A DNA stretch of 64,000 nucleotides, from positions 496,001 to 560,000 of the forward strand of contig NZ_CP109999.1 in assembly GCF_025947145.1 (NCBI RefSeq), in the 5' to 3' direction. The stretch is from Flavobacterium sp. N1994 (lineage in GTDB: Bacteria; Bacteroidota; Bacteroidia; Flavobacteriales; Flavobacteriaceae). Both the position numbers and the translations under genes were made by a program. The notes below the pieces were generated by a model. The model ran no database searches and was not told the DNA's origin. It was given only the letters and a program-made list of their open reading frames with translations. Positions 13,617 through 23,327 of this stretch are shown here, piece after piece. Each line of letters starts with the position of its first letter. The first letter of the stretch is position 1.

Positions 13617-16406
13617 ATGAAAAAATACTACGCTCTTTTCGTTATTACGTTACTTGGATTTGTTGGGAAGGCGCAGATTGTTAATATTCCGGATGCGAAT
13701 TTTAAGGCGAGATTGTTGGCGGCGAATGCAGCAATTAATATCGCCTCAACACAAACACCTGATGACGGTGGAAATGTTACAAGTTATAATAGTGTTGACA
13801 CCAACAATGATGGGGAAATACAAGTAAGTGAAGCTTTAGCTATTAAATGGCTGTGGTTACGTAGTGTCTCTATTTCAGATTTAACAGGAATAGAAAGTTT
13901 TAGTAATCTACAGGTTTTAACATGTATAAATGATAATCTTACCAATTTAAATGTGAGCGCATTGACTAATCTCCGAAGGTTAAATTGTACAAATAATCAA
14001 ATTCCAAGTTTAAATGTAAGTGGCTTGACTAATCTTCAATATGTAGATTGTTCCGATAATCAAATTTTAAGTTTAAATGTAATTGGCTTGACTAATCTTC
14101 AAACTTTAGGTTGCGCCCATAATCAAATTTCAAGTTTAGATTTAAATGGCTTGTCTAATCTTCAAAATTTACATTGTCCAAATAATCATATTCCAAGTTT
14201 AAATTTAAATGGCTTGACTAATCTTAAAACTTTAGGTTGTTATAACAATCAATTGTCAAGTTTAGATGTAAGTAGTTTGACTAATCTTGAAGGATTAAGT
14301 TGTAGTGATAATCAAATTTCAAGTTTAGATTTAAGTGGCTTGACTAATCTTACTAATTTATATTGTGGCAATAATCAACTGTCAAGTTTGAATGTAATTG
14401 GCTTGACTAATCTTCAAATTTTATATTGTTTCAATAATCAACTTACGAGTTTAGATTTAAGCAGCTTAACTAATCTACGAGAATTAGGTTGTTCCAATAA
14501 TCAACTGTCAAGTATAAATGTAAGTGGATTGCTTAATCTTAATGGTTTTAATTGTTCCAATAATCAACTGTCAAGTTTAGATGTAAGCGGCTTGACTAAT
14601 CTTCAAATTTTAGAATGTAGCAGTAATCAACTTCCAAGTATCGATGTAAGTAGTTTGACTAATCTTACTAATTTCGATTGTTCAAATAATCAGCTGCCAA
14701 GTATAGATGTAAGCAGCATGACTAATCTTCAAATTTTAGTTTGTAATGGTAATCAATTTTCAAGCTTAAATGTAGGTGACTTGACTAATCTTCAAGTTTT
14801 ATATTGTTTAAATAATCAACTTACGAGTATAGATATAAGTGGTTTGACTAATATTCAACAATTAAATTGTTCAAATAATCAACTAAACACTTTGTTTCTA
14901 AAAAACGGTGCTATTGAAGTTTTTTTAGAATTTTCAAATAATCCTAATCTAAAATATATCTGTGCTGATGATAATCAAGTTAGTGACGTTCAAACTAAAA
15001 TAGTACAATATGGTTATACCAACTGCCATGTTAATTCGTATTGTAGTTTTACTCCTGGTGGTGATTTCTATACTATTCAAGGGAACAATCGCTATGATAG
15101 CAATGCTAATGGTTGTGATGTTTTAGATATAAACCTTCCTAGTTTAAACTTGGCTATTACAGACGGAACCAATACTGGCACCATAATACCTGATGCTTCA
15201 GGAGCTTATCAATATGACATTCAAGCTGGCACACAAACGCTAACACCAACTTTAGAAAACCCAACCTATTTTAGTATTTCACCCACAACAGTAACGGTTG
15301 ATTTTCCAACAACCTCGAGCCCTTTTGTTCAGGACTTTTGTGTTACTGCTAACGGTATTCATAATGATTTAGAAGTTGTTATCCTTCCTATTGGTGTTGC
15401 AAGACCAGGTTTTGATGTCAATTATAAAATCATTTATAAAAACAAAGGAACAGCATCGCAAAATGGTTCAGTAAACTTAATTTTTGACGATGGAGTTTTA
15501 GATTATGTTTCGGCTATACCAACTTTAGACAGTCAGGCTACCAATAGTTTGAGTTGGAATTTTAGCAACTTATTGCCATTTGAAACAAGAGAAATAACAG
15601 TTGTATTGAATGTGAATTCGCCAACAGAAACTCCGGCAGTAAACGGAGGAGATATTTTGAGCTATAATGCAACTATCACAAATAGTACAGATGAAACACC
15701 TCTTGATAATGTATCCTATTTGAATCAAACTGTAATTAATTCCTTTGACCCCAATGACAAAACTTGTATTGAAGGAACTACTATTACTCCAAGTATGGTG
15801 GGACAGTATGTGCATTATTTAGTCCGTTTTGAGAATAATGGTACGGCTAATGCTCATAACATTGTGGTAAAAGATATTATTGATACTACTAAGTTTGATG
15901 TTAGTAGTTTGGTTCCGTTGAGTGGTAGTGCTTCTTATACTACTAGAATTTCAAATACTAATCAGGTAGAGTTTATTTTTCAAAACATCAACTTGCCTTT
16001 TGCTACTGGAGCGAATACTGGGTATGTAGCGTTTAAGATTAAAACCTTACCTACCCTTGTTGTAGGCAATACGTTTAGTAATAGTGCTAACATTTACTTT
16101 GATTATAATTTTCCTATTGTTACTAATACCGCAACGACTACTATCGCTACTTTGGGGACACAGGATTTTGATTTTGGAAGTGTGTTTACTTTGTCGCCAG
16201 TTCCTGCAAAGAATAATTTGACTATTACTACTAAGCAAGATGTTGTAATTAGCTCCTTGAGTATTTACAATACACTTGGTCAATTAGTGCAAGTGATTAC
16301 TAATCCGAATGACACTATTGATGTTTCGGGGTTGCAAAGTGGCAATTATTTTGTTAGAATGACTAGTGATAAAGGAAGTGCTACAGGGAAGTTTATTAAA
16401 GAGTAG
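13617..16406 (+). CDS. Secreted leucine-rich-repeat protein with T9SS sorting domain
   Basis: This 929-residue protein uses the ATG at 13617, directly before a signal peptide (MKKYYALFVITLLGFVGKAQ). An EF-hand-like DTNNDGEIQVSEAL follows near 70-83. About 17 tandem 21-residue leucine-rich repeats of the type LTNLQ-L-C-NNQLSSLDVSG run from about 95 to 430. Then come a DUF11-like segment, a DUF7619-type domain (SFDPNDKTC near 715) and a type A T9SS sorting domain (last 75 residues, FTLSPVPAKNNLTI to the final KE). It should be exported across the outer membrane to the surface and bind proteins or glycans. A plausible alternative ATG at 13581 only adds 12 non-signal residues. Confidence 0.9.
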   Translation: MKKYYALFVITLLGFVGKAQIVNIPDANFKARLLAANAAINIASTQTPDDGGNVTSYNSVDTNNDGEIQVSEALAIKWLWLRSVSISDLTGIESFSNLQVLTCINDNLTNLNVSALTNLRRLNCTNNQIPSLNVSGLTNLQYVDCSDNQILSLNVIGLTNLQTLGCAHNQISSLDLNGLSNLQNLHCPNNHIPSLNLNGLTNLKTLGCYNNQLSSLDVSSLTNLEGLSCSDNQISSLDLSGLTNLTNLYCGNNQLSSLNVIGLTNLQILYCFNNQLTSLDLSSLTNLRELGCSNNQLSSINVSGLLNLNGFNCSNNQLSSLDVSGLTNLQILECSSNQLPSIDVSSLTNLTNFDCSNNQLPSIDVSSMTNLQILVCNGNQFSSLNVGDLTNLQVLYCLNNQLTSIDISGLTNIQQLNCSNNQLNTLFLKNGAIEVFLEFSNNPNLKYICADDNQVSDVQTKIVQYGYTNCHVNSYCSFTPGGDFYTIQGNNRYDSNANGCDVLDINLPSLNLAITDGTNTGTIIPDASGAYQYDIQAGTQTLTPTLENPTYFSISPTTVTVDFPTTSSPFVQDFCVTANGIHNDLEVVILPIGVARPGFDVNYKIIYKNKGTASQNGSVNLIFDDGVLDYVSAIPTLDSQATNSLSWNFSNLLPFETREITVVLNVNSPTETPAVNGGDILSYNATITNSTDETPLDNVSYLNQTVINSFDPNDKTCIEGTTITPSMVGQYVHYLVRFENNGTANAHNIVVKDIIDTTKFDVSSLVPLSGSASYTTRISNTNQVEFIFQNINLPFATGANTGYVAFKIKTLPTLVVGNTFSNSANIYFDYNFPIVTNTATTTIATLGTQDFDFGSVFTLSPVPAKNNLTITTKQDVVISSLSIYNTLGQLVQVITNPNDTIDVSGLQSGNYFVRMTSDKGSATGKFIKE

Positions 16407-16438
16407 TTTTTGTATAATTCATGATAGGTAATTTATAT

Positions 16439-16502
16439 CATCCCTAAAGGGATTATTTTTGGATTGATTTTTTTCTACCCGTATTACATCCCTAAAGGGA
16501 TT
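16439..16502. repeat. Two REP-like palindromes
   Basis: CATCCCTAAAGGGATT occurs at 16439-16454 and 16487-16502. The core ATCCCT-AA-AGGGAT is a near-perfect palindrome. Paired short palindromes like this resemble REP sequences moved by RAYT transposases; no transposase is in the window. Confidence 0.7.
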
Positions 16503-16537
16503 TTAAATATAAAGTATCATAGGCATTTATTTATCTA

Positions 16538-16566
16538 AAAAGCCCGACTCTATAAGTCGGGCTTTT
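16538..16566. terminator. Bidirectional terminator between LRR and subtilase genes
   Basis: Stem AAAGCCCGACT / AGTCGGGCTTT with a short loop and T runs on both strands. It serves the convergent LRR and subtilase genes. Confidence 0.88.
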
Positions 16567-16581
16567 GTATTTTTAAAGGTC

Positions 16582-16622
16582 CTCGATACATCCCGATTAA
16601 AATCGGGACACTCGAACTGACG
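16582..16622. repeat. Dispersed intergenic repeat, copy 2
   Basis: CTCGATACATCCCGATT, then AATCGGGACACTCGAACTGACG. The middle forms a CCCGATT/AATCGGG hairpin that the copy at 12773-12817 lacks. Its end touches the stop region of the subtilase gene. Confidence 0.7.
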
Positions 16623-16629
16623 CTTATGT

Positions 16630-18141
16630 TTATTGTACCGCTAAGAAAGCATTGATGTTTCCGTACCCGAAATCAGCGTTTCTGTTTGGGTATAGGTTGG
16701 CGGATTGTCTCATTTTGGTTAGGACTTGGTCTCTGGTCCAGGTTGGGTTTTTAGACCAAACTAGGGCTGCTATTCCTGCTGTGGTGGCCGTGGCTACTGA
16801 GGAACCTCCAATGTAATCGGTTTGGTTTTCGTAGTAGCTATCTACTGGTACTGTGTTTCCTGAAGCGGCTCTTTGCATTACTACCGTGAAATCGACTTTG
16901 CTGCCTGTATGGCAATCGCTGCAGGCCTGGTAAGTTGCCCCTTCTTTTACTCCGGTTACGGCTACTGTTTCAGGCATCCAAGCTGGGAAGATTACGCCAA
17001 CAAACGTGGTGAAACTGGTAGAAGTTCCGGCGGCGCAGAAGATTAGTTTTCCTTTTCCGTAGGCGTATTTGATAGCATCTTCTATTTTACCTACTGAGAA
17101 AATGTATCCCATTGACATGGAAATGATTTTTACTTTAGCATTATCGGCTAAAGCGGTGAACGCTTTTTTAACGCCTTCTTGTTCTTGATAGCCATCTAAA
17201 ACTACATTGTAAGCGGCTCTGTAAGTAACTAAATTTGCGTTGTAAGCAACACCCACAGGCAATCCTTTATCGTTTCTTGGTGCTGCAGCTGTGGCCGCCA
17301 TGCTAGTTCCGTGTCCGCATAAATCATTTACACCATCATATCCGGTGCTCCATGGCCAAATAGAATCAACATATACTCCGTTTTTTTGGATGCTTCTTCC
17401 TGAGGACAATCCATTATTGAAATTAGCTCCTAACAGCGATTGATTTGGCGAAACTCCAGTGTCAACTATACCAATGGTTATTCCGGCTCCTGTGCTTAAA
17501 CTCCAAGCATTAGGGATATTGTGTTGGGTGAATGTCCAAGGCACTTTTGCGTTAGGCGTTATGGTTGTATAATCGGCTGCAGCCAAGACTTCGGCATCAT
17601 AGCCACAACCTGAGCTTGTACCTGCGCTAGAACGACTTTGAGCATCGCGTACTTCTAAATATCTATAGTCAGCAGGTTCTATATAGCGAATGTATTGTGA
17701 TTGACGTAAGGCTATTATGGTTTCTTGTTTGGTAACCATGACATCCATTAGATTTAGCTGAGCATCGGCATTGATTAGCACCTTGTCTAAAGTAGTTCCT
17801 TCATAAGAGGTGATGATGGCTAAGAGTTCTTTTTGGATTTGCGCATTGTTAGAAGATTTGGCTCTTTCGAAATCATTTTTCGAATTACCGAAACCAATGG
17901 TTAGGACGTTATTACCTTTTACTACTGCACTCCAAAGAAGATGTGAATCGGCATCACTCCAATTGAAGGTGTGGTTAGTGTTTAAGGCTTGGTCTATTTT
18001 AGCATTGATTTGAGCAGGTGTTAGTGGGTCTTTTTTGGAGTCTTCAATTACGATAGCGTTTTTATCCATTGAGTCTTCTTTGGAACAGGATGAGAAAATA
18101 ATCAATGATAAAAGAAGTAGTTTGATAATTCTTTTGGACAT
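16630..18141 (-). CDS. Subtilisin-like (S8) serine protease lipoprotein
   Basis: The 503-residue precursor carries a lipoprotein signal with Cys19 (IIFSSC). A propeptide-like region runs to about 165. The peptidase S8 catalytic triad is complete: Asp227 (GIVDTG), His277 (GHGTS) and Ser448 (GGSSVA). It has no T9SS sorting domain, so it should be membrane-anchored and periplasmic or surface-facing rather than released. A Cys pair (ACSDC near 406-410) may form a disulfide. It is monocistronic, convergent with the LRR gene. Confidence 0.92.
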   Translation of the reverse strand: MSKRIIKLLLLSLIIFSSCSKEDSMDKNAIVIEDSKKDPLTPAQINAKIDQALNTNHTFNWSDADSHLLWSAVVKGNNVLTIGFGNSKNDFERAKSSNNAQIQKELLAIITSYEGTTLDKVLINADAQLNLMDVMVTKQETIIALRQSQYIRYIEPADYRYLEVRDAQSRSSAGTSSGCGYDAEVLAAADYTTITPNAKVPWTFTQHNIPNAWSLSTGAGITIGIVDTGVSPNQSLLGANFNNGLSSGRSIQKNGVYVDSIWPWSTGYDGVNDLCGHGTSMAATAAAPRNDKGLPVGVAYNANLVTYRAAYNVVLDGYQEQEGVKKAFTALADNAKVKIISMSMGYIFSVGKIEDAIKYAYGKGKLIFCAAGTSTSFTTFVGVIFPAWMPETVAVTGVKEGATYQACSDCHTGSKVDFTVVMQRAASGNTVPVDSYYENQTDYIGGSSVATATTAGIAALVWSKNPTWTRDQVLTKMRQSANLYPNRNADFGYGNINAFLAVQ

Positions 18142-18207
18142 AATTTGTTGGTTTTAATTGGTTTGACACGAGCAATTTAACATTTTTTCTGAAAAACAAC
18201 AATAAAA

Positions 18208-18237
18208 AAACCGCCAATCAATCAAGAAAGGCGGTTT
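18208..18237 (-). terminator. Terminator of the outer-membrane barrel gene
   Basis: Stem AAACCGCC / GGCGGTTT with a 14-nt loop and a T7 run on the minus strand, 44 bp past the stop at 18281. Confidence 0.85.
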
Positions 18238-18280
18238 CTAGTATCCGACAAGTCGGATTACTAACCTATTAACTCATAAA

Positions 18281-18919
18281 TTAAAACACGAATTTGAATC
18301 CGAATGACAATGGAGTAGTCAAGTTTGGCATACTTCCACCTAGGGCACTAATGTAAGTTGGATCTGCAGAAGCTACGTGAGCAAGTGAGAAATTAGTAAC
18401 CGTAGTTTTGTTTCCGGTAGCTGGATCGATAGTAGTTGATGTAAAATTGGCCAAGTCATAAGAAAACTCTACTGAGAAATGTTTGGTCACGAAGAAATCC
18501 ATACCACCAGACATAGCTAGACCATATTGAGATACTTTGGTATCTGCTTCTTTTTCTTTACCAGAAATAATTGGTGCGGCTAATTGCCCGAAGAAATAGA
18601 AATTACCAGCTACATTCCAATATTTTCTAATCAAAGGTTCAACTACTATTAAGTTAGTGTTAGCAGTTGTACCAGTAGCATTTTCGGCTTTGATGTTTAT
18701 CATACCTACCCCAGCTCCAACAGTAACTGATGGTGAAATGAAATACCCTGCTAATGGTAAAACAGTTAAATTGGTTCCTTTAGTATCACCCGATTTTGTT
18801 TGTTGGTAACCAAATTGAGCTGTTGCCCACCATGCGCCTTTAAGACCTTGACTTTTTTCTTGTGCTTGAGCAGTTAAAGTAACTAAGACGATTCCTGCTG
18901 CTAATAATAATTTTTTCAT
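18281..18919 (-). CDS. Outer-membrane beta-barrel protein
   Basis: A 212-residue precursor starting MKKLLLAAGIVLVTLTAQAQ, a clear signal peptide, followed by alternating beta strands and a C-terminal Phe (FGFKFVF), typical of small outer-membrane barrels. The ATG at 18919 was chosen over 18949 because a -7 element (18947-18954) overlaps the longer start. The role is unknown; it may be a porin-like or structural envelope protein. Confidence 0.85.
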   Translation of the reverse strand: MKKLLLAAGIVLVTLTAQAQEKSQGLKGAWWATAQFGYQQTKSGDTKGTNLTVLPLAGYFISPSVTVGAGVGMINIKAENATGTTANTNLIVVEPLIRKYWNVAGNFYFFGQLAAPIISGKEKEADTKVSQYGLAMSGGMDFFVTKHFSVEFSYDLANFTSTTIDPATGNKTTVTNFSLAHVASADPTYISALGGSMPNLTTPLSFGFKFVF

Positions 18920-18946
18920 TTTGATTTTTGGTTTAAAATTATAGGT

Positions 18947-18954
18947 CAAAATTA
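18947..18954 (-). promoter_or_regulatory. -7 element of the outer-membrane barrel gene
   Basis: TAATTTTG on the minus strand, with CAAA (TTTG on the minus strand) at 18970-18973 giving a 15-bp gap, shorter than usual. Confidence 0.5.
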
Positions 18955-19044
18955 GCGGGAAGATTTCTCCAAAAAACTGATATAAATCATAGTTTGAATA
19001 TTTTTTTTATTGCTAATTTCTTCCCAAATTGCTTGAAGAATTCA

Positions 19045-19052
19045 TACATTTG
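19045..19052 (+). promoter_or_regulatory. -7 element of smpB
   Basis: TACATTTG, 7 bp before the ATG at 19060. It lies inside the extension from the upstream ATG at 18994 and so supports the shorter smpB start. Confidence 0.55.
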
Positions 19053-19059
19053 CGCTCCT

Positions 19060-19512
19060 ATGTTAAAAACAATAAACATCCTTAATAAACGAGCTAAATT
19101 TGATTATGAAATAATCGAAACCTATACTGCTGGGATTGTTTTAACTGGTACAGAAATTAAATCCATACGTTTAGGAAAGGCGAATATTACTGAAGGGTTT
19201 TGTGAGTTTCACAATGGCGAGTTATTTGCTATCAATACCCAAATTGATGAATACCTATATGGCAATCAATTTAATCACAAAGCTAAAAGCGAGCGTAAAT
19301 TGTTATTGAATAAACGAGAGTTAAGAAAGCTTGAAAAAAATGCTGAAACCAAAGGACTTACTATTATTCCGTTGAAGTTGTTTACTAATGAAAAAGGGAT
19401 AGCTAAATTGGATATTGGGCTTTGTCGTGGAAAGAAGACTTATGACAAGAGAGAATCTCTAAAAGAGCAAGACACTAAAAGAGATATTGACAGAATTAAA
19501 AAGATGTATTAA
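19060..19512 (+). CDS. smpB: SsrA-binding protein SmpB
   Basis: 150 residues, the usual SmpB length. [20 protein letters not shown] in the N-terminal half is the tmRNA-binding OB-fold core, and the C-terminal tail [20 protein letters not shown] is the decoding-site helix. It delivers tmRNA to stalled ribosomes in trans-translation. It is not next to an ssrA gene in this window. The start follows from the -7 element at 19045. Confidence 0.96.
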   Translation: MLKTINILNKRAKFDYEIIETYTAGIVLTGTEIKSIRLGKANITEGFCEFHNGELFAINTQIDEYLYGNQFNHKAKSERKLLLNKRELRKLEKNAETKGLTIIPLKLFTNEKGIAKLDIGLCRGKKTYDKRESLKEQDTKRDIDRIKKMY

Positions 19513-19516
19513 ATAA

Positions 19517-19540
19517 AAAATCCACCATTAGGTGGATTTT
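19517..19540. terminator. Bidirectional terminator after smpB
   Basis: Stem AAATCCACC / GGTGGATTT with loop ATTA and T runs on both strands; it also ends the convergent 1248-residue gene. Confidence 0.9.
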
Positions 19541-19544
19541 TTTA

Positions 19545-22500
19545 TTATTTGTAACCGACAACTTGATCTTCGTTGGCAATCACTTCCTCTACGTATTTTT
19601 TATAATCAGCGTATTCTGCAGTTGTAATATTGTCCCATGGTGTTGTTACTATTCTGGAGACTTTTAGAGAGTTAGGTTTAATCAACTCGAAGTTTATAGA
19701 ATAACTGTGATTTTTATAGGTATAGCTTTTGTTTTCTGGAATTTCTGTGAACTTTTTGTCGGCTGGAATATTTAAAACAATAGTAGAATTATAGTCTAGA
19801 TTATTTTCGTAGGTTATGTACTTGATATCGTAATTTCTGTTTTCTTCGGCTACTATATCGCGCGTATATACTTTGTCAATAAAAGGTAAATCAACAATTT
19901 TTAGGTTTCCAACATTTTTGATTTTTTCATTAACTAAAAGTTTCGTTTCAAACTCAATACTATCATCAAGGGATTTATTGTTTATTAATTTGATGTTTTG
20001 AAGCTTGATATTTTTTTTGAGTTTGGCATTATAATCTTCTTCTAATTCTTTTTTTCTTACGTCATCAGTTGTAGCCTCTGAAAATAATTCATTAAAATAA
20101 GCTTTGCTGGCTCCAATAACTTTATGAGTGTTCGTTAGTGTAATTTCATTTTCAGATAGATTTACAACACTATTGGTAATAATTTCATTTTTGATTGCGC
20201 TATCGAACGGTATTTTTATAATTGATGATTTTTCGTTTTCGGCTTTATCAAAAGAAATAACTAAGGCATTGGCTTTATATAATGAAATTGGCAAAGCTTT
20301 GAAAGGTAAATATTTATCAGTTAATTCTAAAAACACCTCTTTACCGTCAATAATAGCTTTTACGATGCAATGATTGAATTCTCTTGAAGGTAATGACATT
20401 AGCTGTGCACTGTTATTGTTTGTGGAAACCAAAACCAAGTTTGCTTTAACATTTGCTAATTGCGCTAGTGCGACGAAAAGTGTTGAAACATCTTTACAAT
20501 CTCCAAGTTTGGTGGTAATGGTTATGGATGGTTTTTGAGGAACATAGCCACTTTGTCTAAAATCTTGTGAGCTGTATTTGATATTTTCTGCGATGTAAGT
20601 GTATATCTTTTTGGCAATATCTTCCTGATTCATTCCGGCTGAACCATTAGGAAAAATAAGGTCAAAGGTGGTTTTGGTAATTTTGTCTAGTTTAAGTGAT
20701 TTTTTTACTAGATCGGAATACCAGTTTGAGATATCTGTCCATGATTTAATAGAACTAACATTAACAGAATTCGTTAAATCATTATAATTTTTTGAATTTG
20801 ATTCCAATAATGGCATGGCAGGAACATTAGTTCTTCTCCAAATAGTACACGTTTTATTATTTATTTTTTTGATTGTTGGCACAATATCGCCATTGCTAAA
20901 TTTGGTGTTGTACTTAACATCCGTTGGATTGATGATAGCAAACATAGATTCTACCGTTGGATAAGTGCTGTTGAAATAACAACTCAAATTGAAATCTTTA
21001 TAAAATCTTCCGCTAGAATTATTGAAATATTCATATTCCAAGTAAATTACGTCACCCACTTTTAAATTAGGGAAAACCAAAGTCCCCTCCCCTTTATCTG
21101 CTGGAACCAAACTACCATCTTCTTTTACAATTTCTGATTTTTGTAATGTAATAGAATTGGTGTTTAAATTGTATTCCTTCATTTCCTCTATACCTTTCTC
21201 TGTTGTGATTTCATAAAGTAAAACTACTTTTGATTTTGTTCCCCCTTCAGGCAAAATATTAACGATATATTCATCAAATAATGTTACAACACCATAATCA
21301 CTTTTAAGTTGTGATTTTCTTCTTTCTTTTATGGCTTTGTATTTGTCTTTGATATCTATTTCTTCTATCTCATCAGGGGTTTTAGTAATATCATATAATT
21401 GTTTTCTTAATTCGCTATTACCAGAATTGTGCGATAGAGATTGTCGAATATATTTTTCGGCTTCTTTTACATTCGACATGTAATTGTAAACCTGTCCTTT
21501 TTGTTCTAATAAGTAAAAAGAGTAAGGGAATAGCGCTAAAGAATTATTGATTTCTTCTAAAGCTTCATTGTATTTTTTTTCTTCAATTAAAATGCTAATA
21601 TAATCAGATGCTACGCCTGTATAATATGGCAAAGTGTTCTTTCTTTCTAAGAACAAACGCTTAATATCTTCTTTACGATTTGCATCTCTGTAGTAGACAA
21701 CTAATTTACTTAAAGCATCAAAATTGGATTTTTTTGCTACTAACTCTTCTAGCATTGCTATTGTTTTTTCTTTCTTCTTTTCTAAAGTATCATACAACTT
21801 GGCTAAGTTTGTAATGTAAAATTCACTGTTGTTTGATTTAGCGAACAATTCATCTAAGTTAACAATCATCGCATCTATGTTAGAGTTTCTAGCATTGATA
21901 TAAAAATCATATAAAATCCCTATTAAAGGAGATTTCAATTTTTTGGCTCTATCTCGGTATGTTTCTAATTCGGTCATACTGATAGATGATATCCAATCTG
22001 TATTTTGGGCTTTGGTGGCTAAGGCAAAATAATAATCCGGATCTTGAATTTCTATGTTTTTCTTGATTTCTTCAAGCTTTTGATCGTCATCTTTAAAATT
22101 GTAGTATTTAGCCAATCGAATTTTTATCATTGAACTGTTTGGATATTGTTTGTCTAAATCTTCAATGATATCTTGGGCCAATTCTAATTTTCTATTGTGA
22201 ATATATGAATCGAAAAGTAAAATTTTATAAAAGACATTAGTTGGATTAGCTTTTACTTTATTGACAAAATAAGCCTCATAATCTGGGATTATTTCCTCCA
22301 CCTTAAGGGATTGTGTGGTTGATTTGGTATACTCTTTATAACTGTTATTATAAGTTAAATTTGAAATGGGTTGGTTTTGCTTATCCGTTAAAGCTAAAAA
22401 GAAATAGCTATTTCCATTTGTAATAGCTGATTTCACAAGGATTCTATTCGTTCCTTTTGGTAAAAGCAATTTAATTTTATAAGCATTTAGATCCGATAAT

Positions 22501-23291
22501 TTGTTGAGGGTGTTTCCATATACTTCTACATCGTTTACAAAAATTTTAAGGGAAGCACTCATCCCAAAATTAAAAACAACTTCTTGTTCAACAGGGTTAT
22601 CTACAAATACTTGAGAATACATTATGGCATTTCCATATTCATTTTCGTTAGAGAACGTTTGGTATCCTTCATTTTGAATTATTTTAGGATTATACCAAGA
22701 AACTATACCATTACTATTAGCATCAAATTGTTTGTCATTTTTAGGATATAGTTCTGGTTCATATTCTGTATCAATTCCGCTATCGTTTAAGTTTTCAAAC
22801 GGACCACAAAATTGCCAGTCCATGATAGAATTTAGTTGCTTTATATGATTGGCAAAACCAGCATAATCTTTTCTATTTCTATCCGCTGTGGCTTTGTAGT
22901 ATATGACGATTGGATTATTTTTAAAAACATCCAAGAAAGCCATAGCATCTATTTTTTTATAAGTATTATCGTTGAAACCTACTGTTTGGATTTCATCTAA
23001 GATAAATTGCCTTCTAAATAATGGATTTATATAGTAGTTACTTTCTGGAAATGCAGCGAGAGATTTTATAAAAGCATCATCATAATCGTTTTTACCACTT
23101 TCTAAATCAATAAAATTATCTAGTAGAAAAACATCTATTGACGCATTTTTTTTTGCTTTAAGTTCTTGATCAAATAGTTTTCTGGCTTCTGTTCTTTTGT
23201 TGTTTAAGAGTAAATTCCAGATTTTAGTTTCTGTTGTTTGTGAGATTACAAATTGAGAAATTAAAAGGCAAATAGTAATTGTTTTTTTCAT
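19545..23291 (-). CDS. DUF3857 / transglutaminase-like protein with TPR region
   Basis: This 1248-residue precursor starts with a signal peptide (MKKTITICLLISQFVIS). Residues about 100-650 are helical and TPR-like. A DUF3857 domain follows, then a papain-fold transglutaminase core with Cys932 (GDCKD), the His of FNHC about 50 residues on and Asp in ELTDKYLPF. It probably works in the periplasm on proteins or peptides; similar Bacteroidota proteins are uncharacterised. The start codon ATG at 23291 is the only one fitting the signal peptide. The gene appears monocistronic, 36 bp from pcm. Confidence 0.85.
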   Translation of the reverse strand: MKKTITICLLISQFVISQTTETKIWNLLLNNKRTEARKLFDQELKAKKNASIDVFLLDNFIDLESGKNDYDDAFIKSLAAFPESNYYINPLFRRQFILDEIQTVGFNDNTYKKIDAMAFLDVFKNNPIVIYYKATADRNRKDYAGFANHIKQLNSIMDWQFCGPFENLNDSGIDTEYEPELYPKNDKQFDANSNGIVSWYNPKIIQNEGYQTFSNENEYGNAIMYSQVFVDNPVEQEVVFNFGMSASLKIFVNDVEVYGNTLNKLSDLNAYKIKLLLPKGTNRILVKSAITNGNSYFFLALTDKQNQPISNLTYNNSYKEYTKSTTQSLKVEEIIPDYEAYFVNKVKANPTNVFYKILLFDSYIHNRKLELAQDIIEDLDKQYPNSSMIKIRLAKYYNFKDDDQKLEEIKKNIEIQDPDYYFALATKAQNTDWISSISMTELETYRDRAKKLKSPLIGILYDFYINARNSNIDAMIVNLDELFAKSNNSEFYITNLAKLYDTLEKKKEKTIAMLEELVAKKSNFDALSKLVVYYRDANRKEDIKRLFLERKNTLPYYTGVASDYISILIEEKKYNEALEEINNSLALFPYSFYLLEQKGQVYNYMSNVKEAEKYIRQSLSHNSGNSELRKQLYDITKTPDEIEEIDIKDKYKAIKERRKSQLKSDYGVVTLFDEYIVNILPEGGTKSKVVLLYEITTEKGIEEMKEYNLNTNSITLQKSEIVKEDGSLVPADKGEGTLVFPNLKVGDVIYLEYEYFNNSSGRFYKDFNLSCYFNSTYPTVESMFAIINPTDVKYNTKFSNGDIVPTIKKINNKTCTIWRRTNVPAMPLLESNSKNYNDLTNSVNVSSIKSWTDISNWYSDLVKKSLKLDKITKTTFDLIFPNGSAGMNQEDIAKKIYTYIAENIKYSSQDFRQSGYVPQKPSITITTKLGDCKDVSTLFVALAQLANVKANLVLVSTNNNSAQLMSLPSREFNHCIVKAIIDGKEVFLELTDKYLPFKALPISLYKANALVISFDKAENEKSSIIKIPFDSAIKNEIITNSVVNLSENEITLTNTHKVIGASKAYFNELFSEATTDDVRKKELEEDYNAKLKKNIKLQNIKLINNKSLDDSIEFETKLLVNEKIKNVGNLKIVDLPFIDKVYTRDIVAEENRNYDIKYITYENNLDYNSTIVLNIPADKKFTEIPENKSYTYKNHSYSINFELIKPNSLKVSRIVTTPWDNITTAEYADYKKYVEEVIANEDQVVGYK

Positions 23292-23327
23292 ATAAACTCA
23301 CAATTTAGTTGAGACTGATGCAATATA

